This document shows positions 9,133 to 21,586 of a stretch of 64,000 nucleotides of DNA, in pieces; the stretch's first letter is position 1; every line of letters starts with the position of its first letter. A program made the position numbers and the translations under genes. Under the pieces are notes generated by a model. The model worked only from the letters and a program-made list of their open reading frames with translations, was not told the origin of the DNA and did not search any database. This DNA is from Bombyx mori (taxonomy: Eukaryota > Arthropoda > Insecta > Lepidoptera > Bombycidae), in contig NC_085121.1 of the NCBI RefSeq assembly GCF_030269925.1, positions 10,371,501-10,435,500 on the forward strand, given 5' to 3'.

Positions 9133-12009
9133 ATGGCGTATATAAGTAGAATAAAGCCCCTATCCGTAACGATAGGATTTTTTAACGCTTACGGTCTCGC
9201 AAATCAACGTGATCAGGTTTCTGACTTTTTGCGTGACCATCAAATTGATATCTTTTTAGTGCAGGAGACCCTACTTAAGCCCGCGCGCCGTGACCCTAAA
9301 ATCGCGAACTATAACATGGTTAGGAACGACAGGCTCTCTGCTCGTGGTGGTGGTACCGTCATTTACTATAGAAGAGCCCTGCATTGCGTCCCGCTCGATC
9401 CTCCCGCGCTCGCTAATATCGAAGCATCAGTGTGCCGAATCTCACTGACGGGACACGCGCCGATCGTTATCTCGTCCGTTTATCTTCCACCAGATAAGAT
9501 CGTTCTAAGCAGTGATATCGAGGCGCTGCTCGGCATGGGGAGCTCTGTCATTCTGGCGGGCGACCTAAATTGTAAACACATCAGGTGGAACTCACACACA
9601 ACAACCCCGAATGGCAGGCGGCTTGACGCGTTAGTCGATGATCTCGCCTTCGATATCGTCGCTCCGCTAACCCCGACTCACTACCCGCTAAATATCGCGC
9701 ATCGCCCGGATATACTCGACATAGCGTTATTAAAAAACGTAACTCTGAGCTTACACTCGATCGAAGTAGTTTCAGAGTTAGATTCAGACCACCGTCCCGT
9801 CGTTATGAAGCTCGGTCGCGCTCCCGACTCCGTTCCCGTCACGAGGACTGTGGTGGATTGGCACACGCTGGGCATCAGCCTGGCTGAATCTGATCCACCA
9901 TCGCTACCGTTTAGCCCGGACTCTACCCCGTCTCCTCAGGATACCGCTGAAGCCATAGACATCTTAACGTCACACATCACCTCGACATTAGATAGGTCAT
10001 CGAAACAAGTTGTAGCGGAGGACTTCCTTCACCGCTTCAAACTGTCCGACGATATTAGGGAACTCCTTAGAGCTAAGAACGCCTCGATACGCGCCTATGA
10101 CAGGTATCCTACCGCGGAAAATCGTATTCGAATGCGTGCCCTACAACGCGACGTAAAGTCTCGCATCGCCGAAGTCCGAGATGCCAGATGGTCTGATTTC
10201 TTAGAAGGACTCGCGCCCTCCCAAAGGTCTTACTACCGCTTAGCTCGTACTCTCAAATCGGATACGGTAGTAACTATGCCCCCCCTCGTAGGCCCCTCAG
10301 GCCGACTCACGGCGTTCGATGATGACGAAAAAGCAGAGCTGCTGGCCGATACATTGCAAACCCAGTGTACGCCCAGCACTCAATCCGTGGACCCTGTTCA
10401 TGTAGAATTAGTAGACAGTGAGGTAGAACGCAGAGCCTCCTTGCCACCCTCTGATGCGTTACCACCCGTCACCCCGATGGAAGTTAAAGACTTGATCAAA
10501 GACCTACGTCCTCGCAAGGCTCCCGGTTCCGACGGTATATCCAACCGCGTTATTAAACTTCTACCCGTCCAACTCATCGTGATGTTGGCATCTATTTTCA
10601 ATGCCGCTATGGCGAACTGTATCTTTCCCGCGGTGTGGAAAGAAGCGGACGTTATCGGCATACATAAACCCGGTAAACCAAAAAATCATCCGACGAGCTA
10701 CCGCCCGATCAGCCTCCTCATGTCTCTAGGCAAACTGTATGAGCGTCTGCTCTACAAACGCCTCAGAGACTTCGTCTCATCCAAGGGCCTTCTCATCGAT
10801 GAACAATTCGGATTCCGTACAAATCACTCATGCGTTCAACAGGTGCACCGCCTCACGGAGCACATTCTTGTGGGGCTTAATCGACCAAAACCGTTATACA
10901 CGGGAGCTCTCTTCTTCGACGTCGCAAAAGCGTTCGACAAAGTCTGGCACAACGGTTTGATTTTCAAACTATTCAACATGGGTGTGCCGGATAGTCTCGT
11001 GCTCATCATACGGGACTTCTTGTCGAACCGCTCTTTTCGATATCGAGTCGAGGGAACCCGCTCCTCCCCACGACCTCTCACAGCTGGAGTCCCGCAAGGC
11101 TCTGTCCTCTCACCCCTCCTATTTAGCTTATTCGTTAACGATATTCCCCGGTCGCCGCCGACCCATTTAGCTTTATTCGCCGACGACACGACTGTTTACT
11201 ATTCCAGTAGAAACAAGTCCCTAATCGCGAAGAAGCTTCAGAGCGCAGCCCTAGCCCTAGGACAGTGGTTCCGAAAATGGCGCATAGACATCAACCCAGC
11301 GAAAAGTACTGCGGTGCTCTTTCAGAGGGGAAGCTCCACACGGATTTCCTCCCGTATTAGGAGGAGGAATCTCACACCCCCGATTACTCTCTTTAGTCAA
11401 TCCATACCCTGGGCCAGGAAGGTCAAGTACCTGGGCGTTACCCTGGATGCATCGATGACATTCCGCCCGCATATAAAATCAGTCCGTGACCGTGCCGCGT
11501 TTATTCTCGGTAGACTCTACCCCATGATTTGTAAGCGGAGTAAAATGTCCCTTCGGAACAAGGTGACACTTTACAAAACTTGCATAAGGCCCGTCATGAC
11601 TTACGCGAGTGTGGTGTTCGCTCACGCGGCCCGCACACACATAGACACCCTTCAATCTCTACAATCCCGCTTTTGCAGGTTAGCCGTCGGAGCTCCGTGG
11701 TTCGTGAGGAACGTTGACCTACACGACGACCTGGGCCTCGAATCTATACAGAAATACATGAAGTCAGCGTCGGAACGGTACTTCGATAAGGCTATGCGTC
11801 ATGATAATCGCCTTATCGTAGCCGCCGCTGACTACTCCCCGAATCCTGATCATGCAGGAGCCAGTCACCGTCGACGCCCTAGACACGTCCTTACGGATCC
11901 ATCAGATCCAATAACCTTCGCACTAGACGCCTTCAGCTCTAGGAGCAGGCTTAGGGACCTCGGTAACCGTACTCGTCGAACTCGACAAAGAGTTCGCCGT
12001 GCAACCTAA
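9133..12009 (+). CDS. Jockey copy 1 ORF2, endonuclease-reverse transcriptase
   Basis: A 958-residue protein for target-primed reverse transcription. The N-terminal APE-type endonuclease shows NAYGL, QET, GDLN (143-146) and SDHRP (218-222). The central reverse transcriptase shows [37 protein letters not shown] and the catalytic FADD box (682-685). A C-terminal region of about 190 residues follows, without a zinc knuckle that I can see. No stop or frameshift interrupts it. It is about 98% identical by eye to copy 2, and two residues shorter near the C-terminus. ATG is three bases after the ORF1 stop. Confidence 0.95.
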   Translation: MAYISRIKPLSVTIGFFNAYGLANQRDQVSDFLRDHQIDIFLVQETLLKPARRDPKIANYNMVRNDRLSARGGGTVIYYRRALHCVPLDPPALANIEASVCRISLTGHAPIVISSVYLPPDKIVLSSDIEALLGMGSSVILAGDLNCKHIRWNSHTTTPNGRRLDALVDDLAFDIVAPLTPTHYPLNIAHRPDILDIALLKNVTLSLHSIEVVSELDSDHRPVVMKLGRAPDSVPVTRTVVDWHTLGISLAESDPPSLPFSPDSTPSPQDTAEAIDILTSHITSTLDRSSKQVVAEDFLHRFKLSDDIRELLRAKNASIRAYDRYPTAENRIRMRALQRDVKSRIAEVRDARWSDFLEGLAPSQRSYYRLARTLKSDTVVTMPPLVGPSGRLTAFDDDEKAELLADTLQTQCTPSTQSVDPVHVELVDSEVERRASLPPSDALPPVTPMEVKDLIKDLRPRKAPGSDGISNRVIKLLPVQLIVMLASIFNAAMANCIFPAVWKEADVIGIHKPGKPKNHPTSYRPISLLMSLGKLYERLLYKRLRDFVSSKGLLIDEQFGFRTNHSCVQQVHRLTEHILVGLNRPKPLYTGALFFDVAKAFDKVWHNGLIFKLFNMGVPDSLVLIIRDFLSNRSFRYRVEGTRSSPRPLTAGVPQGSVLSPLLFSLFVNDIPRSPPTHLALFADDTTVYYSSRNKSLIAKKLQSAALALGQWFRKWRIDINPAKSTAVLFQRGSSTRISSRIRRRNLTPPITLFSQSIPWARKVKYLGVTLDASMTFRPHIKSVRDRAAFILGRLYPMICKRSKMSLRNKVTLYKTCIRPVMTYASVVFAHAARTHIDTLQSLQSRFCRLAVGAPWFVRNVDLHDDLGLESIQKYMKSASERYFDKAMRHDNRLIVAAADYSPNPDHAGASHRRRPRHVLTDPSDPITFALDAFSSRSRLRDLGNRTRRTRQRVRRAT

Positions 12010-12273
12010 CCCATGAATCAGCTCGCTGAGTTTCTCGCCGGATCTTCTCAGCGGGTCGCGATTCCGATCCGGTAGTAAATTCATTCGCGAAGCAGCTACT
12101 CTTGAGTTGTTAGGTCTCCTTCGGAGGCGCTCGGGTAGCTGTTAGCAAATCCCACCCCTCCTGGCTGAGCCTTTGCTCGTCCACCTGTCCTGGTGAAACT
12201 GGAAAGGCCTCCGGGCCACCAGTAATCCTTCAATCATAAAAAAAAAAAAAAAAAAAAAAAAATAAACTGATCA

Positions 12274-12665
12274 GCCGTCATCATTATCATCATTATATCC
12301 TGCCCTTCTCCCAGTCATCTGGGGTCGGCGCAACATGCTTTCGCCTTCCATACTCTTCTATCATATACCATTTCTTCGCTCACTCCCCTCTTACCCGTAT
12401 CGTCTTTCACGCAATGCATCCATTTCTTCTTAGGTCCACCTCTTTCTCTATATCCTTCCTTCTCCATTCATAGTTAACATTCTCTTACCAACCTCATTCT
12501 CATTTCGTCTCATCACATGTCCATACCATCCCAAACGCGCACTTCTCAGCTTCTCTGTCACAGGTGCCACTTTCAGACTTCCTCTAACATATTCATTCCG
12601 TATTCTATCCATTCTCTTTACTCCACACATCCATCGCAACATTCGCATCTCTGCTGCATGCAAAT
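12274..12665 (-). mobile_element. RTE-like LINE 3' fragment with own target duplication
   Basis: On the minus strand it encodes the C-terminus of an RTE-type reverse transcriptase (RMLRWMCGVKRMDRIRNEYV and LGWYGHVMRRNENEVGKRML), then a short tail of ATG/ATA-type repeats instead of poly(A), as RTE elements have. Flanked by aataaactgatca at 12261-12273 and 12666-12678; the same 13 bp also flanks Jockey copy 1 on its left. 5'-truncated and inactive. Confidence 0.85.
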
Positions 12666-12678
12666 AATAAACTGATCA

Positions 12679-13021
12679 GTATCAACAGGATAAAAAAAAA
12701 TTATGAAATGATGAATGAAATTATTTGTTAGTTCGGTTTACTGTTTAGATATTTTTTATAGTTTTTAAATGATTTGTACAGAATATATTTTATATTGTTT
12801 ATTTACTGAACTGATGAGTAATAAAAGAGGATAGGTTGAAAGTTGTTATCAAAGCCCATAGACACCACAACGTGAATGGCGCAGCACGCGTTGAGACATG
12901 AGATTAAAGTGTCAATTATAACGTCTTACCCATTTCTCAAATTGAAATGCATCTGCTTCGCGACAAAAATAAACAAGATGATGGTAGGTACCAGCGACAA
13001 AAATAAACAGGGTGATGGTAC
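12679..13021. other. AT-rich DNA with an old SINE-like remnant
   Basis: About 12851-12960 (agcccatagacaccacaacg) is a weak relative of repeat A; nothing else is seen. Confidence 0.45.
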
Positions 13022-13200
13022 CTTTTTTTTTTATTGCCGTATAGGCAGACGAGCATGCGGCCCACCTGATGGTGAGTGGTTACCGTCGCTCATGGACGTC
13101 AGCAATGCCAGGGGCAGAGCCAAGCCGCTGCTTACCGTTTAATAAGGTTTAATAAGAGTATTAGGCTTGTGGAGAGCCACAAGCCTCGTTTGAAGAAGGA
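13022..13200 (-). repeat. Repeat B
   Basis: ttttttttattgccgtatag to caagcctcgtttgaagaagg. Confidence 0.8.
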
Positions 13201-13880
13201 CAGGACCTATCAGTGTGGACTTAGAAAACACCCTATTGATATTTTAAACAAAAAGTTAAATTGTATTCGACAATTCAATATCCAATTTTAGGAAAAATTA
13301 CGTCACTAACTGATAAATAAATGACATTAATGGAAAATGTTCAAATGAAACCACTTCGGTGTGTGAATGCGATTAAATCGAATTACGAGCATGCAAAACA
13401 ACTCAACATGTCGGCGCTGTACCGTCCAATAAGCCAATAACAACAATTATCCGGTTAACGTGAGGCTTATTATTTCGAAGCGGTACATAAATGGACTAAA
13501 TAGCTGTTGCACAAATTAAAGCAATTGGATGAAGTTGATAACGTGAATTGTAAGCACGTACAGTAAGTACCTACATCAAGCACGAAAATCTATCGAATTC
13601 GTAATGTAAATGTCCTCGATACGAAAACGGATCATTACATTAGCTGATTGTAGTACTTGATAGCCAGCCTTCGAGATTTACGTTACCGAACAATTTTCGT
13701 GTTCTCGATTATGACTATAAGTTTCGAGTTTCGAGAACGTGATAACTCGATTGCGAACCGAAAGTAAGAAAATTCATTCGTGCTGCTGAAATTAATTATT
13801 TTTAAGGACCGTAGGGACGCTGTTTAAATCGTATACATTATTTCTCGATAGTTTCCCACCAGTTACCAATAGTAAGTTTT
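13201..13880. other. No gene seen
   Basis: Unremarkable AT-rich DNA; short gttctcgattatgactataagtttcgagttt inverted words near 13700. Confidence 0.5.
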
Positions 13881-14130
13881 TACTGGTAGTAGGACCTCTT
13901 GTGTGTCCGCACGGGTAGGTACCACCACCTCCCCTATTTCTGCCGAGAAGCAGTAATGCGTTTCGGTTTGAAGGGTGGGGCAGCCATTGTAACTATACTG
14001 AGACCTTAGAAATTATATCTCAAGATGAGTGGCGCTTTTACGTTGTAGATGTCTATGGGCTCCACTAACCACTTAACACCTGGACTGTGAGCTCGTCCAC
14101 CCATCTAAGCAATAAAAATAAATAAAAAAA
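13881..14130 (+). mobile_element. Repeat A
   Basis: tactggtagtaggacctctt to aagcaataaaaataaata. Confidence 0.85.
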
Positions 14131-14279
14131 GTAACGCGTTCTGGTCTAAAGGAACAGAATCTGTGAAATACTATTGAGTTCGAAGCCTCAATAGTATGGT
14201 GGCCACTGTTGCCATAGTGGCCACTTTACGTTGCTATAAACTCAGATAATAAGCGCTTATCAGTAAAACGTGAACATAT

Positions 14280-14530
14280 TTTACTGGTGCTAGGGCCCGC
14301 ACGGGTAGATTCCACTACTAGTAGCGTGAAATGAAGTGAAGTGTAGTGAAGCAGTAATACGGTTCGGTTTGAAAGGCGGGGCTGCCTTTGTGCTGTAAAA
14401 ACAGACTCTTAGAACTTATATCTCGAGGTGGGTGGCGGCATTTACGTTGTTGATGTCTATGTGCTTCCGAAACATTTTAATACCAGATGGGCAGCAAGCT
14501 CGTCCACCTATCTTAGCAATAAATAAAAAC
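14280..14530 (+). mobile_element. Repeat A, diverged
   Basis: ttactggtgctagggcccgc to cttagcaataaataaaaac, with extra gaagtgaagtgtagtgaag in the middle. Only 150 bp after the preceding copy. Confidence 0.75.
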
Positions 14531-14570
14531 TATAAATGTGGTGTCGTGGGTCACCAGGTAGGAACGAAGT

Positions 14571-15069
14571 TCCTTCGCCTAATGTAGAATCGACACAATT
14601 TGCAAAAAAAAAATCGTGCTCAATTTTATGTTGGTTTTCTTGATTTTTCTCTTAAATTTTGCTGATTAGTTTTTATTTAAGTACAGGAAAGTATTTAGGA
14701 AATTCAGTATTTTAGGAAATAATAAATTACGTAAAATAAAAATAAAATCGTAATTCAAATTATCAATTTAAATAACAAAATATGTCTGTTTATTTTTGTT
14801 TGACAACATCAAATTACATAGAAATAGAAATAATTACAAAATAGAGAGAGAAGGGATGAGAGAACGAAAAGAAAAAGGGAGAAAGAGAAAGGTATTATAC
14901 ACTACTCGCTTGTGTATACGACTGTCGCACGTCTCATTTAACGGTTTTATTCCACGCACTTTTTTCCACGGATTTTTTCTTACGATTTTACTATCACATT
15001 TTTTTTTTCAGTTCGGTCGCGCAGCAAAATCCCTATCCCCTCCAAGCCTGCCGTAAGGAACTTCGTTCC
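14571..15069. mobile_element. Possible MITE with 15-bp inverted ends
   Basis: ggaacgaagttcctt at 14571-14585 and its reverse complement at 15055-15069 bound about 500 bp of AT-rich, non-coding DNA. No convincing target duplication; the end motif is itself almost palindromic. Confidence 0.4.
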
Positions 15070-16233
15070 AAAAATGTTTAAATAATGAAATATTTAACAT
15101 CAAAAACTTATTCTATTTCTAAAAAGATATCACAAAGTTGCGGCACTAAATGATTAACTTGTACTTAGGCGATAAATCCGAAAGTCACGGCTATAGCACG
15201 AATAAAATTAATCTAGTTTGAGAGTGTAGCTTCGATTCATATCCTGTTTAAACATCTTTGAAATACTTCTTCACTCAGTGCTCTTAAAATATTCATGAAG
15301 CGAAAAGGTACTGCAGATTATAAACAGTATTTGCAAAAGCATTAGTTTGTAGAGAGTTACTTCGTAGAATCTTGTTTGGATAAGATTTTTTACTGCTTTA
15401 TTACGACGTTTTCGCTCGCTCCCCCAGCGAACGAATTAAAATTTTAATGGATTTTCAATGGCGGCAAGTGAAATAAAACCACCTCGGTGATTACACCGCG
15501 TCTGCTCCGGTATTCTGTGTACACCGATTCTGAGCGTCAATTAAATTGCTAATTTAATTAAAGCATTCGGTTTTTATATTATTTGTTGTAAGATTTATTT
15601 TTAATAGTCTTACCTATTTCTGCCGCGGATTCCGTCATGCATTCCAGTGTGATGAGCGGAACGTCATCAAATTAGATCGTGACTTAGATCTCGTGTTTGA
15701 AGCTGAATTGCGGCACGCAAATTGTATTATCATTGGGCAGAAGTAAACACTTAACGTAAGGTGACTAGGAAGCAGTAAATAAATCCGTAAAAAAAATTAG
15801 TTATTTTAAAAAGAATTTATCTACAGCGAAGAACATAGCACGTTCGAGTTACACTGCAGTAATAATTCAAATAAGTCCGTATGTAACAAATGATGTGCTC
15901 GTGGACTAGCAACCCGGCGCGGCGGCGTTGTGTTACGTGAGTTTAGTTTGCCGAGACGGATTAATTCGGCGCTGACTCTATAGGTTTTTGTTGGCTCGTA
16001 ACACGTAAGGTGTTGAAGGAACAAACAAGATTGGGGTGTAATCACGTTCAATGGCCTGTAATTGGATCATCGGAACTTGTGGATGCGCCTCCTTGGAGAC
16101 TCGACCCACGTCTGACGGCTTCGGGACCCGGTTTTTATTGTGTACCGAATAATATTGATGGCTTTGCAAACGAGTTCGGAATTAGATTTTTTTTTTCGTC
16201 TTCATTCTTCATTTCTTCTGGTCAAAATCTGAC
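15070..16233. other. No gene seen; degenerate SINE-like remnant
   Basis: About 15611-15790 (tacctatttctgccgcggat ...) is an old repeat A relative. The rest shows nothing. Confidence 0.5.
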
Positions 16234-16482
16234 TTTTTTTTTATTGCCTAGATGGGTGGACGAGCTCACAGCCCACCTGGTGTAAATTGGTTACTGGAGC
16301 CCATAGACATCTACATAGTAAATGCGCCACCCACCTTGAGATATAATTCTAAGGTCTCAAGTTTAGTTACAATGGCTGCCCCACCCTTCAAACCGAAACG
16401 CATTACTGCTTCACGGCAGAAATAGGCAGGGTGGTGGTACCCACCCGCGTGGACTCACAAGAGGTCCTACCACCAGTAAAAA
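16234..16482 (-). mobile_element. Repeat A
   Basis: tttttttattgcctagatgg to caagaggtcctaccaccagt. Confidence 0.85.
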
Positions 16483-17427
16483 CCTTTGACCTTTATGCAG
16501 TTCAAAGGGTAAAAATAAAAATGTTGACGGTATTGTTTCTTGAATCTATATTTATACAGCTGCTTTCATTCTAACTCGTGTTATTATGGTACTCAGAGCA
16601 AGTACTGCGATAAAGTATAATTTGAAACAAAAAAATTTACTAACCACAAAATGCGAATTAAAAACTTTAACTGAAAAAATCTAAAAACGTACGAGATGCA
16701 ACCGCAGCGCTCCCATTTGAAAAGTACGCAGGCAAATTAAATTTCTTTAAATCGAAGAACATATTTCTCGATAATTACTTGATAGCATTGTACAAAACCA
16801 ATTTGTAGAATTAGCGCACAGCTGTCATTAATTATTGTCAAAAGAACTGCTCCTGTTTCATCAGACATTTTTAACACCATTTTAGGTAGTAATATCCATA
16901 AGCAATGATGACTACTTATCATCAGGTGGGGTGTATGATGATTGACGGCTAACAATGGCAAAAAAAAAATAATGGAACTAAATTGAATGAAAATAAACAT
17001 AATTTTTTCCGTTTTATTCAATCGAAAATATCCACTGTTTATTTTCACTTCTCATTCTATGAACAGAATTACTAGAAAGTAAATGTCCGAAATATATTTT
17101 TTTTTTTGCGAGCATATTTTTTTCAAATACCTACTAAATTTAATGCGAAAAGCCATTGACCAAAAATGCTAATTCAGCAGAGTGCTACCGCGGTGTACAT
17201 TGTTATTAACGGATTCACGAAGTAAAATAAACTGCATAAATAAAATTGGAGCATCAAAGCAGAAACCCGACCGCGAAGCTGCTTGTGCGTCAGAGTAAAA
17301 TAAAATATTAAGTAAGATACGGTGTCCCGGTAACCTTACAAAGTAGGCGCTCTCTCAAGAGTGTTCCATTTCTATGAATGTATCTCGCCCGGTTGTAACA
17401 CACTATATTCGAATACTAGTCTACCTG
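16483..17427. other. No gene seen
   Basis: AT-rich; the frame at 16737-17048 (minus) has no recognisable domain. Confidence 0.5.
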
Positions 17428-17670
17428 TGTGGTAGGTGATAGGACCTCTTGTGAGTTCGCACCGGTAGGTATTCTATTTCTGCCGTGAAGCAGTAATGCA
17501 TTTCGGTTTGAAGGGTGGGGCAGACGTTGTATATAACTATACTGAGACCTTAAAACTCATATCTCAAGGTGGGTGGCGGTATTTACGTTGTAGACGTATA
17601 TGGGCTCCAATAACCATTTAACGCTAGGTGAGCTGTGAACGCATCCATCCACCTAAGCTATAAAAAAAAG
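17428..17670 (+). mobile_element. Repeat A, diverged
   Basis: gtgtggtaggtgataggacc to cacctaagctataaaaaa. Confidence 0.8.
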
Positions 17671-18846
17671 AGCTACGTTATTCATAGAACAAGTAAATGA
17701 CGTTTTCTATAAAACAACGTTTTAATGTGACTATATTGGCTTCATGCGGCCAATGATCGGAGGCGCTGGCGGGACAAGGAGTAAAATCATGTCGAATTAT
17801 AAAGGTCACAACCGTCAGCAGTGAGGAAACGACGCGAGGAGGAGGAGGATATTGGCTTATGTCCTACTCGAATGGAATGCATGGAATTCGCTAATCACGA
17901 TGGGTATTTCTCGGAGGGTTCAGTAATGTAATAGGCTAGGACACTATTATTATGGACAAGTTATAGTAGCAGACAGTAGTGGTAGATTGAGGTGACCTGG
18001 GGCGCACACCCGTATTCGCCAAAATTAGCCGCACGCGACTTAATACCGTCATTGAACAACATCGCATATTACGATATACGAAAGTTAAATGTAATTCATA
18101 AAGCCGATTTTTATTTCCATTACATTTTTAAATGAAAGTTCTCGCGCAACCCGAGTTTAAGTGGTTACCGGGATCCATAAGCATCACAACTTAAATGCCG
18201 CTGCCTACCTTAAGACACGAGGTCAAAGCTTAGATTTTATTAGCGAAAGGCTCGCTACCGTGATAATAACCGTGATACAAAGCGTGATAATAATTGACAA
18301 TTTAGCCTACCACTAATTACCCACGAACTATCCAAGCATTTTAACTTTAATCACATTTTCTCTTTTTAATAAAGAGCTATATTAATTACTGTTGGAAATC
18401 TATAAAGCTTACTGCATTATGCTATTTACGACAGTATAAAATTTCATTTCCATCTTTTTTCATTCAAATTCAATCAATTTATAATGGCTTCGCGTAATCA
18501 CTACCAGAGATTATTCTGTTGTTCATTTCATAAATAATTGTATATATTATGTATTTATATTAATTTATTTGTAATATACTCGTAGTATCATATGCATATT
18601 TTTTTGTTTGTTAAATAGTTACTGTGTCCTCTTATCACGTTTCTTTGATTTATGTTGACATCCCATTTCATTCTACTAGTAGTTGACTTAAGGCAAAAGA
18701 CGAGAAAGTCATGAATAAGTATGAGGAATCGCTAGCGAAGAGCAGCTGTTTCTTTCTTGATGACATACAAAGACAACTTTCCCTTATTGATGGCCAATCT
18801 ACAGTAGTGGAGAGATATGCTTCTTAAAAGGGGTCCACGAAACAAA
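17671..18846. other. No gene seen
   Basis: Old SINE-like remnant about 18158-18240; otherwise AT-rich, non-coding. Confidence 0.5.
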
Positions 18847-19070
18847 TCTATATCTATATATATAAAAATGAATTGCTGTTCGTTAGTCTCGCTAAAACTC
18901 GAGAACGGCTGGACCGATTTGGCTAATTTTGGTCTTGAATTATTTGTCGAAATCCAGAGAAGGTTTAAAAGTTAGACAAATATGAAAATTCTCGGAATTA
19001 AATAAAGTTTAGGTCTTTTATTTGTCGATTGAGGCACTACGAAGTCTGCCGGGTCAGCTAGTTATATAAT
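18847..19070 (-). repeat. Repeat C, internally shortened copy
   Basis: tatatatataaaaatgaatt to gaagtctgccgggtcagcta, the reverse of the plus copies, lacking about 80 bp of the centre. Confidence 0.8.
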
Positions 19071-21586
19071 AAAAACATCAATTCATATTATCATGACCTT
19101 TTTATTAACAATAAAATTAATCATGTGCGATAGGTACATAATTAAACTCCCGATTTAAAGATGCACAAGCCGGGTACTGCAAAACTACAGATTCGCTCCG
19201 ATCATTCGTGAACAACTTCCCTCTGCTTCCCTCTCGTAAGTCAAAGAAATGTTACTTATTATAATGTTACGAAATCAATTGCAGTCCGTTGCGCTCAATT
19301 GTACTGAGCTCTTGTTAACCGTGAGAATGAAAAGTTACAGTGGATTGCAAAAAAGTATTTACGGGTAACACAATATTTCGTAACATTCATTTTAATCAAT
19401 TCACTTTGAATTTGATACGTGTTAAGTTAAACCCAATTAATGTAATCAACGATCACTTAACAATTAATTTACGCAATTATAAAACTATGAATTGTCTAAG
19501 TATTGTACATTTTCATTCTCATATCGGTGTGTGTTTCCGGAAGAATTATAAATCTACTGATTACAATAAAAGCGCTTGCGTTTTTCATTAAACATTATTT
19601 AAAACGCATCATGCATCTCTCTTACCATTTATAATCGTGAAATATGTAAGAAGAAAATTTTATTGAATATAATAAATAACAATAAATAAATATTTTATTT
19701 ACAGTTCAAATTTTTATCGCCTATCTATTTATCTCTGAAACATAAAGAATCGACACATATTTATTTCTGTTCTTTCAAGAATGTATTGTGAGGCAAAAAA
19801 GTTTGTTGATGGAAACCAAACATGCTCTCGGTATAAATTTAATCATGAATATGGTATTGATCAATTGTAAAAATTAAACGGTAAATAAATCGGTGGTTTA
19901 ACAAACTAAAGTTTGAATATCTCACAAATGACGCGAACTACGCATCATAAAAAACGCTTCTCTGTTTAAATTCATTGATAAAAATACATACAAATACAAA
20001 AATTAAATTGGCATGCATATTTTGGCACATGTTTCCATTATAATATTATATGATTAAATACAAAACAATATTCATAAAATTGAGATTAAAATTCTAAAAC
20101 TGCAATTTAAATCAAAGCTATAACAAATCATCCTATTTTAATAATAATTATTATATATATATATATTCTCCTTATTTTATACATTTCGTGTTTATTGTAC
20201 AACTTGTATATAAACTGCTGGTCTTGATTTTTAAAACAAATGAAGACTCACCGACGCTCGCTTCCGTCCTGCTTAGCCTTCATAGATTTCCTTCTCAAAA
20301 CAACAACTGTAGTCTCGTGAAAACAGCTTAAAAACACGCATCATACATACATATATACTATAATAAGTATTTACAATTTATTTAGAGTTGAATTATTAAT
20401 TTATTTTAATTTTCACATTTTTTGGTACAGTTTTTTTTATATCCTAAAAACGTGTCAAATGAAAAACGTTTTACACAAAAAAATATATTGAAATTCGTAA
20501 GCCATGAAATTAAATTACTTGTAATTACTAATGCAAGTACAAAACTGTTTTACATTTGATCATCGTTCAATTATTTTACATCCAAACCATTTTTACCTAC
20601 TTAAATCTTATTTGGCAGTAGTGATCTTTATAATTACCAAAATGACGTAATCACCAGTTTTGGCTACGTCTCCTTAAAATACAATATGTTTATAATCAAT
20701 ATTAAATATGTAACAAATTACATTATTTATATTATTTTCGATTTTACATCTTTTCTTTGTTCAAAATTGTTCCATATTCGTCGTAATAAATATCCACAGG
20801 AATAAAAACGGAAACAAAATGGCGTCAAAAAAATTAATTCCCTAGACTGTAAAAAACTTAGTCTTTTTTGTATGTAAACATAATATAAAGAGATGAGGGT
20901 GACATATAATTATGTTACAAGTCTTCCGGGATATTATAATAATTAAAGCTCAAATTTATGGATAAGAAAATATCCATTCGTTTTCTATGTGTTAAAGAAA
21001 ATCTTATTCGAACACTCGTTATCATTTGGCACTCAGTGCCGGATCAAATACAACGGGGTATACGACAAACGTTTGTACACAATTTGTTCAAACTCACCAT
21101 GAAAACATAGTAACGACGTATTTACGAACCGTCAGCGAAAACAAAACGTATAATTAACATTCCAAAACGTATCTATCGACATTTACAACGATCCCAATGT
21201 ATTATTATTCAATCTATAAACAACGCATCATTACATTCCGCCAAGGAAACACAATAGCATCCTTTAGGACAACGTAACCGATGAACATTGAGTGTAAACA
21301 GTACGGCCTGAGACGTGGCGCCGCCCGAACTCACTCGCGCACTCTAGAACACTTCGACGTACCTAACGATTTAAGATAATAATAATAATAATAATATTGT
21401 CTCGACAAAATCTCACTCCACGACGCTCGTCAAATACCAGCGAGTCGTATATACTAGGTATATATAAATTTGATAAAGTTAATTCGTATTGAAACTTCCC
21501 ATGTGTGAATATGTAGACGCTTGTCAGTAGACGGCGGACAGGCGGAGTGCGGGGGGCGGCAACCCTCGCTCGGCGGAGGCGCGCTG
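19071..21586 (-). other. Candidate 3' untranslated region of the CNG gene; repeat-poor AT-rich DNA
   Basis: No reading frame resembling a known protein and no copy of the dispersed repeats is seen over about 2.5 kb directly after the CNG stop. Several TTTATT words (AATAAA on the minus strand, for example near 20376 and 20399) are possible polyadenylation signals. An ATATATAT run lies near 20155 and an (AAT) run near 21378. The UTR role is inferred from position only. Confidence 0.35.

Larger units (their letters stand above)
7102..12260 (+). mobile_element. Full-length Jockey-type non-LTR retrotransposon, copy 1
   Basis: A 5.16-kb LINE: 5' UTR with internal tandem repeats, ORF1 (gag-like), ORF2 (endonuclease plus reverse transcriptase), short 3' UTR ending ttcaatcat and poly(A). 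Flanks carry a 13-bp target duplication, aataaactgatca (7089-7101 and 12261-12273). The 5' boundary ttccgatagagg is identical to copy 2 (23972-29192), so both look complete. Jockey placement follows from the APE endonuclease, three-knuckle ORF1 and poly(A) tail; the clade was not tested by a tree. Both ORFs are open, so it may be active or recently so. Confidence 0.95.

Noticed and set aside
15821..16285. Overlapping short frames on both strands
   Set aside because: No domain, no splice context, and partly over a repeat A copy.
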